Below, in pieces: positions 50,835-59,872 of a DNA stretch of 64,000 nucleotides. The DNA comes from Arthrobacter sp. MYb229 (lineage in GTDB: Bacteria > Actinomycetota > Actinomycetes > Actinomycetales > Micrococcaceae). Under the pieces are notes generated by a model. That model made no database searches, was not told the DNA's origin, and saw nothing but the letters and a program-made list of their open reading frames with translations. The stretch lies in the NCBI RefSeq assembly GCF_002975405.1, contig NZ_PCPS01000004.1, positions 124,001-188,000 on the forward strand. The letters are read 5' to 3'. Made by a program: the position numbers and the translations under genes. Position 1 is the first letter of the stretch; each line of letters begins with the position of its first letter.

Positions 50835-52483
50835 ACAGTCCACTTCGCCGTAGCGCCGGACGCCGCACCATTCCGGCGCTGCTCGCCGCCCTTGCTCTCG
50901 GCCTCAGCGCCTGCTCCGGAGCCGGAGGCCCCACGGCGGTGCCCGAGGTCGAAGTGAGCTTCGGGCCCACCACCACACCTGCAACCGGGGACCTGGCCAA
51001 GGCAGTGTGGATGCTCTCGAAGGAACCGAGCACGCTGGATCCCGACGCCGACAGTGCCACCAGCGCCAGTACCGTGCTGGCCAATATCTGTGAGCGTCTC
51101 ATGCAGCTCCAGCCGGACCTGAGTATTTCCGGCCATCTGGCGCAAAAGGCCGAATGGGTGGACAAAGCCACGGTCGTGTTCACGCTCCGCAAGGACGTGA
51201 CGTTCCACGATGGAACCCCGATGACCGCCGATGACGTGCTTTATAGCATGAAACGCCACATGGCCGAGGGCGCCGAGGAATCGGACGAATACGCCAACGT
51301 GAAATCGCTGGAGAAGACCGGATCGCACGAGGTCACTGCCCACATGCTGGACGAAGACGCCATCTTCATCCAGGCGATGGCAGGCAACGGTGGCATCATC
51401 TACAACCGCAAGGCCCTCGAAGCTCAGGGCGAGGCTTTTGGCGGCCCGAGCGGCTCCGATGCCTGCAGCGGCCCCTATGAGCTTGGCAGCTGGAAGTCCG
51501 GCAGCGAGGTCGTTCTGAACCAGGCCGTCGAATACTGGAACCCGGCCAAGGCCGCGAAGACCGAAACCCTAACTTTCCGGTGGGCAGACGAAAATGCTGT
51601 GGTGAACGCGTTGATCAGCGGGGAAGCCCAAGGCGCCTACCTGGACTCGCCGGCCGCAGCCGTTCCGCTGCAGGGCAAGGACAATGTCGCCGTGTCCCAG
51701 GGGCCGGCCACCAACGTCTGGTCGCTGATTGCCACCGAACGCGGGATCCTGAAGGATGCGAACATCCGCAAGGCGCTGTCCCTGGTGCTCGACCGGCAAG
51801 GCATCGCCACCGCCGCATTCGGATCACTGGCCGAACCCTGGAAGACCCCCGTGGGCCCGGGCTCCTGGGGTTATGAACGCGAGACGTTCGAAACCGCCTA
51901 CGACGCGCTTGAGGGCGCGCCCGCCAAACCGAGCGAGGCAGACATTGCCGCGGCCAAGCAGCTCGTTGCATCCTCCGCATTCCCCAACGGCGAGTTGGTC
52001 ATTGCCAGCGACGGCAGCTCGGTTCGCAACGTGGTGTCCAACGCCCTGGTCGCGGCCGCCCAAAGCATCGGCCTGAGCGCAAAGATCATCACCGTCCCGC
52101 CACAGCAATACGGCGACTTCTATTCGGACGAGACCCTGCGCACCAGTGCCGACTTCTTCTCCGATGAGTACTACATCTCCAAGAACGACCCGGTGGGCTT
52201 CTACAAGAACGGCGAGAGCACCGCCCGGGTGAACTATGTCGGATTCTCCGATCCGGCCTACGACGCACTGGTGGCCAAGGCCAAGGCAACCACCGACGAC
52301 GCGGCGCGCGCCAAGCTCTCCATCGAGCTGGAAGCGCGCTGGACCGAAGCCATGGTCTGGGTTCCGGTGGTTCAGACCCCCGCGACGGTGGCGCTGAATG
52401 CCGAAGTCACCGGCGCCCCCTCGTCGGCCGCCTTCATCTACTACCCGTGGGCCGCCGACCTTGGCGCGGCGGCGGGAAAGTAG
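50831..52483 (+). CDS. Peptide-type ABC transporter substrate-binding lipoprotein
   Basis: A 550-residue family 5 (DppA/OppA) solute-binding protein. Signal with RR and lipobox LSAC (Cys28). Family segments: SKEPSTLDPDADSATSAS, CERLMQL, KAEWVDKATVVFTLRKDVTFHDGTPMTADDVLYSMKRH and ANIRKALSLVLDRQGI. ATG overlaps the C45 stop by 4 nt. It would deliver a peptide or acylated peptide-like compound to the permeases; ligand unknown. Confidence 0.9.
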   Translation: MNSPLRRSAGRRTIPALLAALALGLSACSGAGGPTAVPEVEVSFGPTTTPATGDLAKAVWMLSKEPSTLDPDADSATSASTVLANICERLMQLQPDLSISGHLAQKAEWVDKATVVFTLRKDVTFHDGTPMTADDVLYSMKRHMAEGAEESDEYANVKSLEKTGSHEVTAHMLDEDAIFIQAMAGNGGIIYNRKALEAQGEAFGGPSGSDACSGPYELGSWKSGSEVVLNQAVEYWNPAKAAKTETLTFRWADENAVVNALISGEAQGAYLDSPAAAVPLQGKDNVAVSQGPATNVWSLIATERGILKDANIRKALSLVLDRQGIATAAFGSLAEPWKTPVGPGSWGYERETFETAYDALEGAPAKPSEADIAAAKQLVASSAFPNGELVIASDGSSVRNVVSNALVAAAQSIGLSAKIITVPPQQYGDFYSDETLRTSADFFSDEYYISKNDPVGFYKNGESTARVNYVGFSDPAYDALVAKAKATTDDAARAKLSIELEARWTEAMVWVPVVQTPATVALNAEVTGAPSSAAFIYYPWAADLGAAAGK

Positions 52484-52489
52484 CCTCAC

Positions 52490-53440
52490 ATGAAACGCAT
52501 TATTGGCCGGCTGGCAGGTATGCTGGTGACCCTGCTGGCCGGGTCGTTCATCATCTTCATGGCCATGCACGCGGCCCCGGGGGATCCGGTCACCTTCCTG
52601 ATCGGCAACCCCGAGGGCATCACCCCGGAACGAATCGCGGCCGTGCGCGCCCAGTACAACCTCGACCAGCCGGTGCTTGTCCAGTACTGGCTGTGGCTCA
52701 CCCACGCGTTCACCGGCGACTTCGGGACCTCGTTCCACTACCTGCAGCCGGTGTCGGACTTGATGGCCACCCGGTTGCCCAACACGCTGTGGCTGGTTGG
52801 CTATGCCTCGGTGCTGTTCATCATCCTGGGCATCGGGCTTGGCATCGTTTCGGCGATCCGCCGTGGCTCGCGGGTCGACTCGGCGATCACCGGCTCGACG
52901 ACGCTTGCAGCATCGATCCCCTCCTTCGTGACCGGCTTGCTGCTGGTCTACTTGTTGTCCGTCACCTTGGGCTGGTTCCCGGTCACCGGGGCCGGGGACG
53001 GAATCGCCGGACGGCTGCACCACTTGTTCCTTCCCGCGGTCTCCCTGTCCATCGGGGCGCTGGCCATCGTCAGCCGGGTGACCCGGCAGTCGATGATCGA
53101 ACAGTTGGACGCAGACCACGTCGAGGCGGCCCGCAGCTTCGGGCTGGCGGAACGCAAGCTGGTGGTGCGGCATGTACTGCGCAACGCCTGGGGTCCGGTG
53201 ATCACCATGGTCGCCCTGGTGGTGGCGAGCATGCTCGCCGGCACCGTGGTGATCGAGGGGGTCTTCGGGATCAGCGGCGTCGGCGCGCTGCTGGTCGACG
53301 CCATAAACACCCATGACTTTGCCGTCGTGCAGGCGGTGCTGCTCTACATGATCGTCGCCTACATGCTGGTGACCACGCTGGTGGACATCGTCCACCCACT
53401 ATTGGATCCACGGATCCGTGCCAGAACGGGGAAACCATGA
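52490..53440 (+). CDS. Peptide-type ABC permease (DppB-like)
   Basis: A 316-residue, six-span permease: GSFIIFMAMHAAPGDPVTFLIGNPEGITPERIAAVRAQYNLDQPVLVQY is the standard N-terminus, and VSRVTRQSMIEQLDADHVEAARSFGLAERKLVVRHVLRNAWGPVITM the coupling (EAA) loop. Starts 6 bp after the binding protein gene. Confidence 0.93.
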   Translation: MKRIIGRLAGMLVTLLAGSFIIFMAMHAAPGDPVTFLIGNPEGITPERIAAVRAQYNLDQPVLVQYWLWLTHAFTGDFGTSFHYLQPVSDLMATRLPNTLWLVGYASVLFIILGIGLGIVSAIRRGSRVDSAITGSTTLAASIPSFVTGLLLVYLLSVTLGWFPVTGAGDGIAGRLHHLFLPAVSLSIGALAIVSRVTRQSMIEQLDADHVEAARSFGLAERKLVVRHVLRNAWGPVITMVALVVASMLAGTVVIEGVFGISGVGALLVDAINTHDFAVVQAVLLYMIVAYMLVTTLVDIVHPLLDPRIRARTGKP

Positions 53441-54291
53441 GCACCTCAACGACCCTGATCAATGCGCCGCGGAAACGCACCATGGGGTATGGTGCGGCCT
53501 TCAACACCTGCCTGGGATTTCTGGTCCTGGTGATCCTGGGAGCGGTCCTCGCGCCCTGGATCGCACCGTATGCCCCGGACGAGATCGACTTCTCGGCCAT
53601 TTGGACCTCGCCCGGGGCCGGGCACCTGTTCGGCACCGACCAATTGGGCCGGGACATCTTCTCCCGAGTGCTCTTCGGGGCGCGCGAAAGCCTGATCGGA
53701 CCGCTGCTGCTGCTCGCCCTGGCCACGGTGCTCGGGGTGTTGATCGGCACGCTCGCGGCCTGGCACGGCGGATGGGTCGATACGCTGCTGGCCCGCATCA
53801 CCGACGTGATGTTTGCCTTCCCCGGGCTGCTCTTCGTGGTGCTGGTCATCGCCGTCTTTGGCAAGGGGCCGGCCACCGCGATCCTGGCCCTGGCGCTTGC
53901 CTACGCGCCGGTGATCGCGAAGTTCACTCGCAGTATTGCGCTGGCCGAACTTTCCCGCCCCTACATCGACGCCTACAGGATCCAAGGCGTGAGCGCGCCG
54001 ATGATCTGCCTGCGCTACCTGATCCCCAACATGTCCCCGGCCTTACTGGGCTACCTGGTGGTGCTCTTCGGAGAGGGCCTAATGAGCCTCGCCACGCTGA
54101 GCTTCCTCGGCTTCGGTGCCCAACCGCCAAGCTCCGAATGGGGGCTCATGGTCCAGGAGGGCCAGGCCGGGATTATCCAGGGCCATCTCTGGCCAACGCT
54201 CGCCCCGGGCTTGGTCATTGCCGCCGTCGTCGTCGCGGTGAACATCGTCGGCGTCCGACTCTCGGACCAGCTCAACGTCAAGAAGCCATAA
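53437..54291 (+). CDS. Peptide-type ABC permease (DppC-like)
   Basis: A 284-residue partner permease. Features: LAPWIAPYAPDEIDF, GHLFGTDQLGRDIFSRVLFGARESL and the EAA-type loop RPYIDAYRIQGVSAPMICLRYLIPNMSPALL. Overlaps the DppB-like gene by 4 nt. Confidence 0.93.
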   Translation: MSTSTTLINAPRKRTMGYGAAFNTCLGFLVLVILGAVLAPWIAPYAPDEIDFSAIWTSPGAGHLFGTDQLGRDIFSRVLFGARESLIGPLLLLALATVLGVLIGTLAAWHGGWVDTLLARITDVMFAFPGLLFVVLVIAVFGKGPATAILALALAYAPVIAKFTRSIALAELSRPYIDAYRIQGVSAPMICLRYLIPNMSPALLGYLVVLFGEGLMSLATLSFLGFGAQPPSSEWGLMVQEGQAGIIQGHLWPTLAPGLVIAAVVVAVNIVGVRLSDQLNVKKP

Positions 54292-54299
54292 GGAAGACA

Positions 54300-55091
54300 A
54301 TGCTCCTGGAGATCAAGAACCTGCAACTGGATTTCGCCACGCCCGGAGGCAGCACTCGCGTGCTGCACGGGGTGGATCTGCACGTGGAACGCGGCGAGGT
54401 GGTTGGCCTGGTAGGGGAGTCCGGCTCCGGCAAGTCGACCACCGTCAGGGCGGCCCTTCGGCTGTACCCCCAGTCGGCCTCATGTACCGGCACCGTCAAC
54501 GTCAATGGCGAGAACGTGCTTACCTGCGGGGAGGATGCACTCCACTCGGTGCGTTCCCGGGAGGTGGCCATGATTCACCAGGATCCGCGGGGCAGCTTGA
54601 ACCCGGTGCGGCGCATCGGTGACTCGCTGACCGAACGCCTGGTCCACGTGCTGGGCGTGGACAAGTTCGCCGCACGCGCCAAGGGCACGGAGCTGCTGCG
54701 CGCCGTGGGGCTGACCCAGCCGGAGAAACGCATGCGCCAATACCCGCATGAGTTCTCCGGCGGCATGCTCCAGCGTGTGGTGATAGCTGCGGCGCTCAGC
54801 AGCGAACCTCAGTTGATCCTGGCCGACGAGGCTACCAGTGCCTTGGACGTCACCACTCAGGCTGAGGTGCTATCGGTGCTGCGCGAGGCCCAACGCTCAC
54901 GAGGTTTGGGCATGCTCTTCATTACCCACGACCTGCACCTGGCCGCCGCCTATTGTGACCGGGTCTATGTCATGTTCAAGGGTCGCATCGTCGAGGAGCT
55001 GGAAGGCAATAACCTATTTGCCGCCGCGCGTGAGGAATACACCAGGGAATTGTTGTCGGCAGTTCCGAGCTTGAAGGGACAAAGACTGTGA
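54300..55091 (+). CDS. Peptide-type ABC ATPase (DppD-like)
   Basis: A 263-residue ATPase: Walker A GESGSGKSTT, signature FSGGMLQRV, Walker B LILADEATSALD, H-loop FITHDLHLAA. AAGGAAG precedes ATG 54300 by 4 nt. Shorter than usual DppD (about 320-340), lacking the C-terminal oligopeptide-transporter extension. Reading frames extending to 53418 are shadows of the permease gene. Confidence 0.93.
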   Translation: MLLEIKNLQLDFATPGGSTRVLHGVDLHVERGEVVGLVGESGSGKSTTVRAALRLYPQSASCTGTVNVNGENVLTCGEDALHSVRSREVAMIHQDPRGSLNPVRRIGDSLTERLVHVLGVDKFAARAKGTELLRAVGLTQPEKRMRQYPHEFSGGMLQRVVIAAALSSEPQLILADEATSALDVTTQAEVLSVLREAQRSRGLGMLFITHDLHLAAAYCDRVYVMFKGRIVEELEGNNLFAAAREEYTRELLSAVPSLKGQRL

Positions 55092-55921
55092 GTATCGTCG
55101 TTCGGGAGCTTTGTAAGAGCTTCGACATGGGCAAGGGGCGCCCCGCCGTGGTGGCTGCGAACAAGGTCTCTTTCGACTTGGCGCCGGGGGAATCCCTGGG
55201 ACTGGTGGGTGAATCCGGGTCCGGCAAGACCACGGTGGCACGTATGCTCGTGGGCTTGGAGACTCCGGATTCCGGTAGCGTTGAAATTGCTGGCCGCGAC
55301 CGCGCACTCAATCGGCGGGGTGCCGCGGGGCGAAAGGAACGGGCCGCAGAAATTCAGATGGTGTTCCAAGATCCGTATGGATCCCTGGACCGCAGGCTGT
55401 CGGTGAGCCAGTGTTTGGGCCAGGCGCTGAAGTTGCAATCGCCCCTGCGCGGCGACGAGCTGCAGCGGGCAATCACAGAGCTCATGAACTCTGTGCGTCT
55501 TGAACCGCGACTTCTGTCTTCCTTCCCGCATCAACTCAGTGGCGGCCAACGCCAACGTCTGGCCATTGCCCGCGCGTTGGCCAGCAGCCCGAAGCTGTTG
55601 GTCCTCGACGAGGCCGTGTCGGCACTGGACGTGTCGGTGCAGGCACAGATTCTTCAGGTGCTCAACGAGATCCGCGCGGAGCGCGGCATCGCGTTGCTCT
55701 TTGTTAGCCATGATCTAGCAGTCATCCAGGAGGTCAGTGACAAGGTGATGGTCATGTATCGAGGGGATCCCATCGAGCAGGGGATAGTGTCAGACGTGTT
55801 GCAGAATCCGCAGCACGACTACACCAAGCTGCTGATTTCTTCGGTCCCCGGTCTCGGGTGGGACCCAGACGAGGTCATGGCACGTCGTCGGGAATTCGAT
55901 CTGCTCCAGTCAGTACGCTGA
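55088..55921 (+). CDS. Peptide-type ABC ATPase (DppF-like)
   Basis: A 277-residue second ATPase: Walker A GESGSGKTTV, Q-loop MVFQDPYGSLDRRLSV, signature LSGGQRQRLA, Walker B LLVLDEAVSALD, H-loop FVSHDLAVIQEVS. GTG start overlapping the previous stop (GTGA). Closes the importer operon; no terminator is evident before tRNA-Asn copy 3, 180 bp away. Confidence 0.93.
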   Translation: MSIVVRELCKSFDMGKGRPAVVAANKVSFDLAPGESLGLVGESGSGKTTVARMLVGLETPDSGSVEIAGRDRALNRRGAAGRKERAAEIQMVFQDPYGSLDRRLSVSQCLGQALKLQSPLRGDELQRAITELMNSVRLEPRLLSSFPHQLSGGQRQRLAIARALASSPKLLVLDEAVSALDVSVQAQILQVLNEIRAERGIALLFVSHDLAVIQEVSDKVMVMYRGDPIEQGIVSDVLQNPQHDYTKLLISSVPGLGWDPDEVMARRREFDLLQSVR

Positions 55922-56059
55922 CATAGCAGATTCGAATTATTGGTTCGACAGTGTCAAGGCTCCATGTTGAGATTGGTCGGCCGGCAGTCACTACGATCCT
56001 CTTTTTTGGGCTATTAAAATTAACTGGGCACGTTGTTCTGGACGCAGCGTGTAGTCGAT

Positions 56060-56089
56060 TTGAAAACGTCATTTGGCCGATGCTAAGGT
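56060..56089 (+). promoter_or_regulatory. tRNA-Asn (copy 3) promoter
   Basis: TTGAAA, 18 bp, TGC-TAAGGT; ends 14 bp before the tRNA. Same spacing and extended -10 as copy 2, with shared TTGGC in the spacer. Confidence 0.65.
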
Positions 56090-56103
56090 ATTACTCGTTG
56101 TAT

Positions 56104-56176
56104 TCCTCCATAGCTCAATTGGCAGAGCATTCGACTGTTAATCGAAGGGTTACTGGTTCAAGTCCAGTTGGAGGAG
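56104..56176 (+). tRNA. tRNA-Asn (GTT), copy 3
   Basis: Identical to copies 1 and 2 over all 73 nt. Right edge of the accessory-looking segment. Confidence 0.97.
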
Positions 56177-56692
56177 CTTTCTTAAGGCCCCAACCGCATG
56201 ACGCGGTTGGGGCCTTATTCATTAAAGCTTCACCCATTGGACTTCGGGATATCTGCGCGATCTTCAGGGGAAACCCTGATAGCGTCGCGAGTTGGGCTCT
56301 GGCTAGGATATTTATTAGGTAATCGCGTGTTCGCTCCGGTGCGTTTTGAGACGCGGCGGACGGCTAGAGGTTCGGGTAGTCAGCATGGACTATATAAAAC
56401 TGATCCTTGAGAGCGAATCGGATTTCTGGTCGGTGAGGTATTGACGGGCCTCGGACACGATTAGTCGGCAGGTAACTGATGAACAGGATGTGAACTACGG
56501 GGCATGCATATTGATGCGGTCGCTTCCTATAAGCTCAAGTGGATAGACGATAGACTTTCAAATCGTTAACAGTTACACCCGTGGCATGAGATTTAGCTGT
56601 GGGGTTTACGCCTGAAGACTGATACGTAGGCGGTAACCGGAGTGCTAGCGTGGAAACACCGGTTGCCGAGCGATCGAGAATATGGAGAAACC
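56177..56692. other. Intergenic stretch after tRNA-Asn copy 3
   Basis: About 500 bp. Besides the terminator, it holds a tRNA-like fragment around 56527-56576 (AGCTCAAGTGGATAGAC then a TTTCAAA loop flanked by CGAT/ATCG) without T-arm or acceptor stem. No gene is supported. Confidence 0.5.
56184..56216 (+). terminator. Terminator of tRNA-Asn copy 3
   Basis: AAGGCCCCAACCGC pairs with GCGGTTGGGGCCTT around ATGAC, followed by ATTCATT. Shares the GGCCCC core with the copy-1 terminator. Confidence 0.9.
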
Positions 56693-57532
56693 ATGTCTGA
56701 AGCTGATTCGATGCAAGCAGATGAAAGCCTGAAGTCGAGCGTCAAGAGTGCCAAGGCGCAAGTCGATGGACTCAAGGAGCTTGTCCCGCAGCAGCTCTCG
56801 GACGAGATCAAGCTAGGAACCACCTTGCTCAAGAGCAAGGGCATCAGTTTGGGTGTGGCCGCCGGACTTGCGGCGGGCGCACTTGTAGTAGTTTCGCTGT
56901 TTGTAGTTGCAGTGGTTGTCACCTTGGTGAACGTGTTGGCTATCTGGTTCCAGGGCTGGGCAGCTGCACTGATCGTCGCAGGTTTCTTCCTGCTGGTGGC
57001 AGCAATTCTTGCCCTTGTTATTTATCTCAAGGTTAAGAAAGCCTTGCCGCTGACTCCAGAAGCAGCGATTCGCGGCCTGCGCCACGATATCGGTGTGATC
57101 AAGGACGGCAGCAACTTCGACGTCAGCACCTTGGATGAGCCAATGCGCAAGAAGGACGAATCCGAAGAGTCCGCAAAGGACAAGAAGAAGGAACCTAAAC
57201 CTCCGGCTCCTAGCGCGGATGAATTGGTACTTCGCACAAAGCGTCGCCGCCGCCAGATACAGGCGTTGCGCGACAACTTGGGTCAGAGCGTTCTAGGACC
57301 CAAAGCCAAAATCGACAAAGCACGCCAGTTTGCCGAAAACGCCGGAGACTCGGTGACTAACGCTGCTGCCAAGGCACGTAGTTTCGTCACCCCGTCGGTG
57401 AACAATGGTGAGAACAGCGAAGCTGATCGTGCAGGACAAGAACGGGTGGAGAAGGCTAAGCCTTTTGCGATCATTGCAGCGTCGGCCGGGGCTCTCGTTG
57501 CGATCATTCGTAAGCTGGTCAAGCGCTCCTAG
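56693..57532 (+). CDS. Phage-holin-family-like membrane protein with C-terminal charged domain
   Basis: A 279-residue protein: acidic N-terminus, then KELVPQQLSDEIKLGTTLLKSKGISLGVAAGLAAGALVVVSLFVVAVV and a second span AALIVAGFFLLVAAILALVIYLKVKKALPLTPE, the layout of the DUF1469/phage holin superfamily III group found in actinobacterial chromosomes. A long Lys/Glu-rich region and a possible third helix (KPFAIIAASAGALVAIIRKL) follow. GGAGA precedes ATG 56693. It is not evidence of a prophage by itself. Function unknown. Confidence 0.75.
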   Translation: MSEADSMQADESLKSSVKSAKAQVDGLKELVPQQLSDEIKLGTTLLKSKGISLGVAAGLAAGALVVVSLFVVAVVVTLVNVLAIWFQGWAAALIVAGFFLLVAAILALVIYLKVKKALPLTPEAAIRGLRHDIGVIKDGSNFDVSTLDEPMRKKDESEESAKDKKKEPKPPAPSADELVLRTKRRRRQIQALRDNLGQSVLGPKAKIDKARQFAENAGDSVTNAAAKARSFVTPSVNNGENSEADRAGQERVEKAKPFAIIAASAGALVAIIRKLVKRS

Positions 57533-57623
57533 GTTCTTGAACCGATGAGGTGGCGCGGCGATATCACGCAACCGCGCAGCATGGCCTCTCGGAATACAAG
57601 GAACTAGTGGGAAAGGCACTGAC

Positions 57624-58538
57624 ATGGTTTGGATCGCTATTGCAGCGGCACTATGCGGTGCCTTTTGCCTTGCCTTCGGCGCGCACTTCCAATCGAGCGC
57701 CGTAAAGTCTGCCGCCGGTGGTTTGGATGTCACCCTCGGCAATATTGGCAAGCTGATGGGCAATGGCCGGTGGATGAGTGGTTTGCTGCTGCTCGGGCTT
57801 GGCATGGTGCTCAATGTCTTCGCATTGGCCAGCGCCCCGCTGACCGTCGTACAGCCAATTGGCGCCATCGCGCTGGTGGTGACCACGGTGGTCAATGCGC
57901 GCGAACACAAGCTCACGATGAATCTTCCGACGGTACTCGCGATCGCCGCTTGTATGGTTGGCTCGGCCACGTTCGTACTGATGGCAATCAACGTTACCGG
58001 TGATCAGCATCAGGTCAGCAACTCCGAGGAGTTGCTGATCGAGGTGATTCTGGCGTGTGTTATCGCAATGATCGGAATCACTGCACTGTTTTTCCACCGG
58101 AAACTCGGGGCTATCTTCTACATCGTAGGGGCCGGTGTGCTCTTTGGCTTCGTAGCGGTGCTGGTACGTACCGTCGCAATCGATGTGCTGCACTTGGGCA
58201 GCCAATTCTGGTCATCGGTGCCATGGCTTGCTCTAGCAGCTGTGGTGGTGGCGGGGCTGCTTGGTTCATATTTTGTGCAAAACGCCTATTCAAAGGGACC
58301 GCCGGACTTGGTTATCGCAGGACTGACGGTAATTGACCCGATTGTCGGCATCGCCATAGGCATTACGATCCTGGGTGAGCTTCGTCCGGATGTGCCTGCC
58401 ATGCTGGCTGTGGCCATGGCGCTGGCCGGGGTGCTTGCGATCGTTGGCGTGGTGGCGCTGTCTCGTCATCATCCGGTGGTTCTGGATCGCAAAGCCAAGG
58501 CGCGGCATTTAAAAACCCTGTCTAGCCATGACACATAG
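57624..58538 (+). CDS. DMT-family permease
   Basis: A 304-residue permease with nine or ten spans (WIAIAAALCGAFCLAFGAHFQSSAVKSA, LASAPLTVVQPIGAIALVVTTVVNAREH, SYFVQNAYSKGPPDLVIAGLTVIDPIVGIAIGITILGE). The QPIGAIALV and TVIDPIVGI pair is typical of the actinobacterial DMT subgroup distantly like NIPA magnesium transporters. GGGAAAGG precedes the ATG. It lies directly ahead of a glycosyltransferase; substrate unknown. Confidence 0.8.
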   Translation: MVWIAIAAALCGAFCLAFGAHFQSSAVKSAAGGLDVTLGNIGKLMGNGRWMSGLLLLGLGMVLNVFALASAPLTVVQPIGAIALVVTTVVNAREHKLTMNLPTVLAIAACMVGSATFVLMAINVTGDQHQVSNSEELLIEVILACVIAMIGITALFFHRKLGAIFYIVGAGVLFGFVAVLVRTVAIDVLHLGSQFWSSVPWLALAAVVVAGLLGSYFVQNAYSKGPPDLVIAGLTVIDPIVGIAIGITILGELRPDVPAMLAVAMALAGVLAIVGVVALSRHHPVVLDRKAKARHLKTLSSHDT

Positions 58539-58591
58539 AAATAGCTAAGTACTTCTCACAAGACAATATGTTGATCGAACAAGGACAATAC

Positions 58592-59773
58592 GTGGCCGAG
58601 GAAAAACCGCTGACGATCGTCATCGCCGCCGATACCTACCTGCCGGATATCAATGGCGCGGCCATGTTCTGTTATCGCTTGGCCACCGCCATGAAAGAGC
58701 GTGGGCATCGCGTGCACGTCTTGGCGGTACGCGGGGAGAACGGCAAGACCTTCACCGAAGTTCGTCCGGAGGCGATTGTGCATCGCCTGCAATCCCACGC
58801 CGTACCAACCCACGAGTACTTCCGGATCGTTTTTCCTTGGGAAGTTAACTCACAGATCAATAAGCTCCTGGCTGATATCAAGCCGGATGTGGTGCACGCG
58901 CAGAGCCACTATATGATCGGCCAGCAGACGATTGCCTACGCACGGAAGCACGGTGTGCGCTCGGTCGCAACAAATCACTTCATGCCCGAGAACCTCGACC
59001 CGTTCTTGCCATTCCCGAAGTGGTTCAAGAAAATTGTCGCGCGTAACTCCTGGCGCGATATGGGAAAGATCTTCGGCAAGGCCGACGCGGTTACCACGCC
59101 CACCCCTCTGGCGGCCAAAGCCATGAAAGACTATGCACGACTGACCAAGGTTTTGCCGCTGTCCAATGGCATTGAAGCCGGAAATTATGAGTTGGCTGAG
59201 GGCGAAGAGATAGTTCGCAACGAAGCGCCGACGATTCTTTTTGTTGGCCGTTTAGCTGTTGAGAAGAACGTCAATGAACTGATCGAGGCGTTGGCCATCA
59301 TGAAGCAGGTTCCCGACGCAGTCCTCGAAGTAGTCGGAGGCGGTGAACAGCGCGCACCCCTGGAGCGTATTGCCCACGAGCAGGGATTGAGCGATCGAGT
59401 TCGGTTCCTAGGCCACGTCACTACCGAGGAGCTTCGCCTTGCGTACCTGCGCTGCGACGTATTCTGTCAGCCGGGCACCGCCGAATTGCAGTCTCTGGTG
59501 ACGTTGGAGGCGCTCTCCGCATCGAAGCCTGTGGTGCTCGCCAATGCGATGGCACTGCCGCATCTTGTCGATGTGGGGGTGAACGGCTACATGTTTGAAC
59601 CCGGGAACCGCGAAGACCTGGCGCAGAAGCTTGATACGGTGCTGAGCATGGACCAGCAGGCCCGCGAACGACTGGGCGAAGCTGGCCATCGCAAGGTCAT
59701 GAATCATGCGCAGGAGAAGACCATGAATTCCTTCGAAGCGCTATACCGCGGTCAAAGCGTCAACCAGCATTAG
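58592..59773 (+). CDS. GT4-family glycosyltransferase (mannosyltransferase-like)
   Basis: A 393-residue retaining glycosyltransferase. N-domain: IVIAADTYLPDINGAAMFCYRLATAMKERGHRVHVLA, ADIKPDVVHAQSHYMIGQ. C-domain: TILFVGRLAVEKNVNELIEALAIM, FLGHVTTEELRLAYLRCDVFCQPGTAELQSLVTLEALSASKPVVL (E-x7-E type). The pattern resembles PimB-like mannosyltransferases and digalactosyl-type enzymes; the acceptor is probably a lipid. GTG 58592 is chosen because AAGGA lies 7 nt upstream; ATG 58568 has no ribosome site. Confidence 0.83.
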   Translation: MAEEKPLTIVIAADTYLPDINGAAMFCYRLATAMKERGHRVHVLAVRGENGKTFTEVRPEAIVHRLQSHAVPTHEYFRIVFPWEVNSQINKLLADIKPDVVHAQSHYMIGQQTIAYARKHGVRSVATNHFMPENLDPFLPFPKWFKKIVARNSWRDMGKIFGKADAVTTPTPLAAKAMKDYARLTKVLPLSNGIEAGNYELAEGEEIVRNEAPTILFVGRLAVEKNVNELIEALAIMKQVPDAVLEVVGGGEQRAPLERIAHEQGLSDRVRFLGHVTTEELRLAYLRCDVFCQPGTAELQSLVTLEALSASKPVVLANAMALPHLVDVGVNGYMFEPGNREDLAQKLDTVLSMDQQARERLGEAGHRKVMNHAQEKTMNSFEALYRGQSVNQH

Positions 59774-59872
59774 AGCGTGAGGACACCACCGCGACCTCGA
59801 ATCGAGATTTTGGCTGGTCATGCCCTAGAATATTTCGAGTGTGGTTACCGCTGTGGCGGTAATTCTCATAGT

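Noticed and set aside
53418-54299. Upstream extension of the DppD-like ATPase
   Set aside because: Shadow of the DppC-like permease; the ATPase family sequence begins at ATG 54300 with a ribosome site.
56693-57532. Prophage indicated by a holin-family protein
   Set aside because: The family is common as an ordinary chromosomal membrane protein, and no endolysin, integrase or structural phage gene is nearby.
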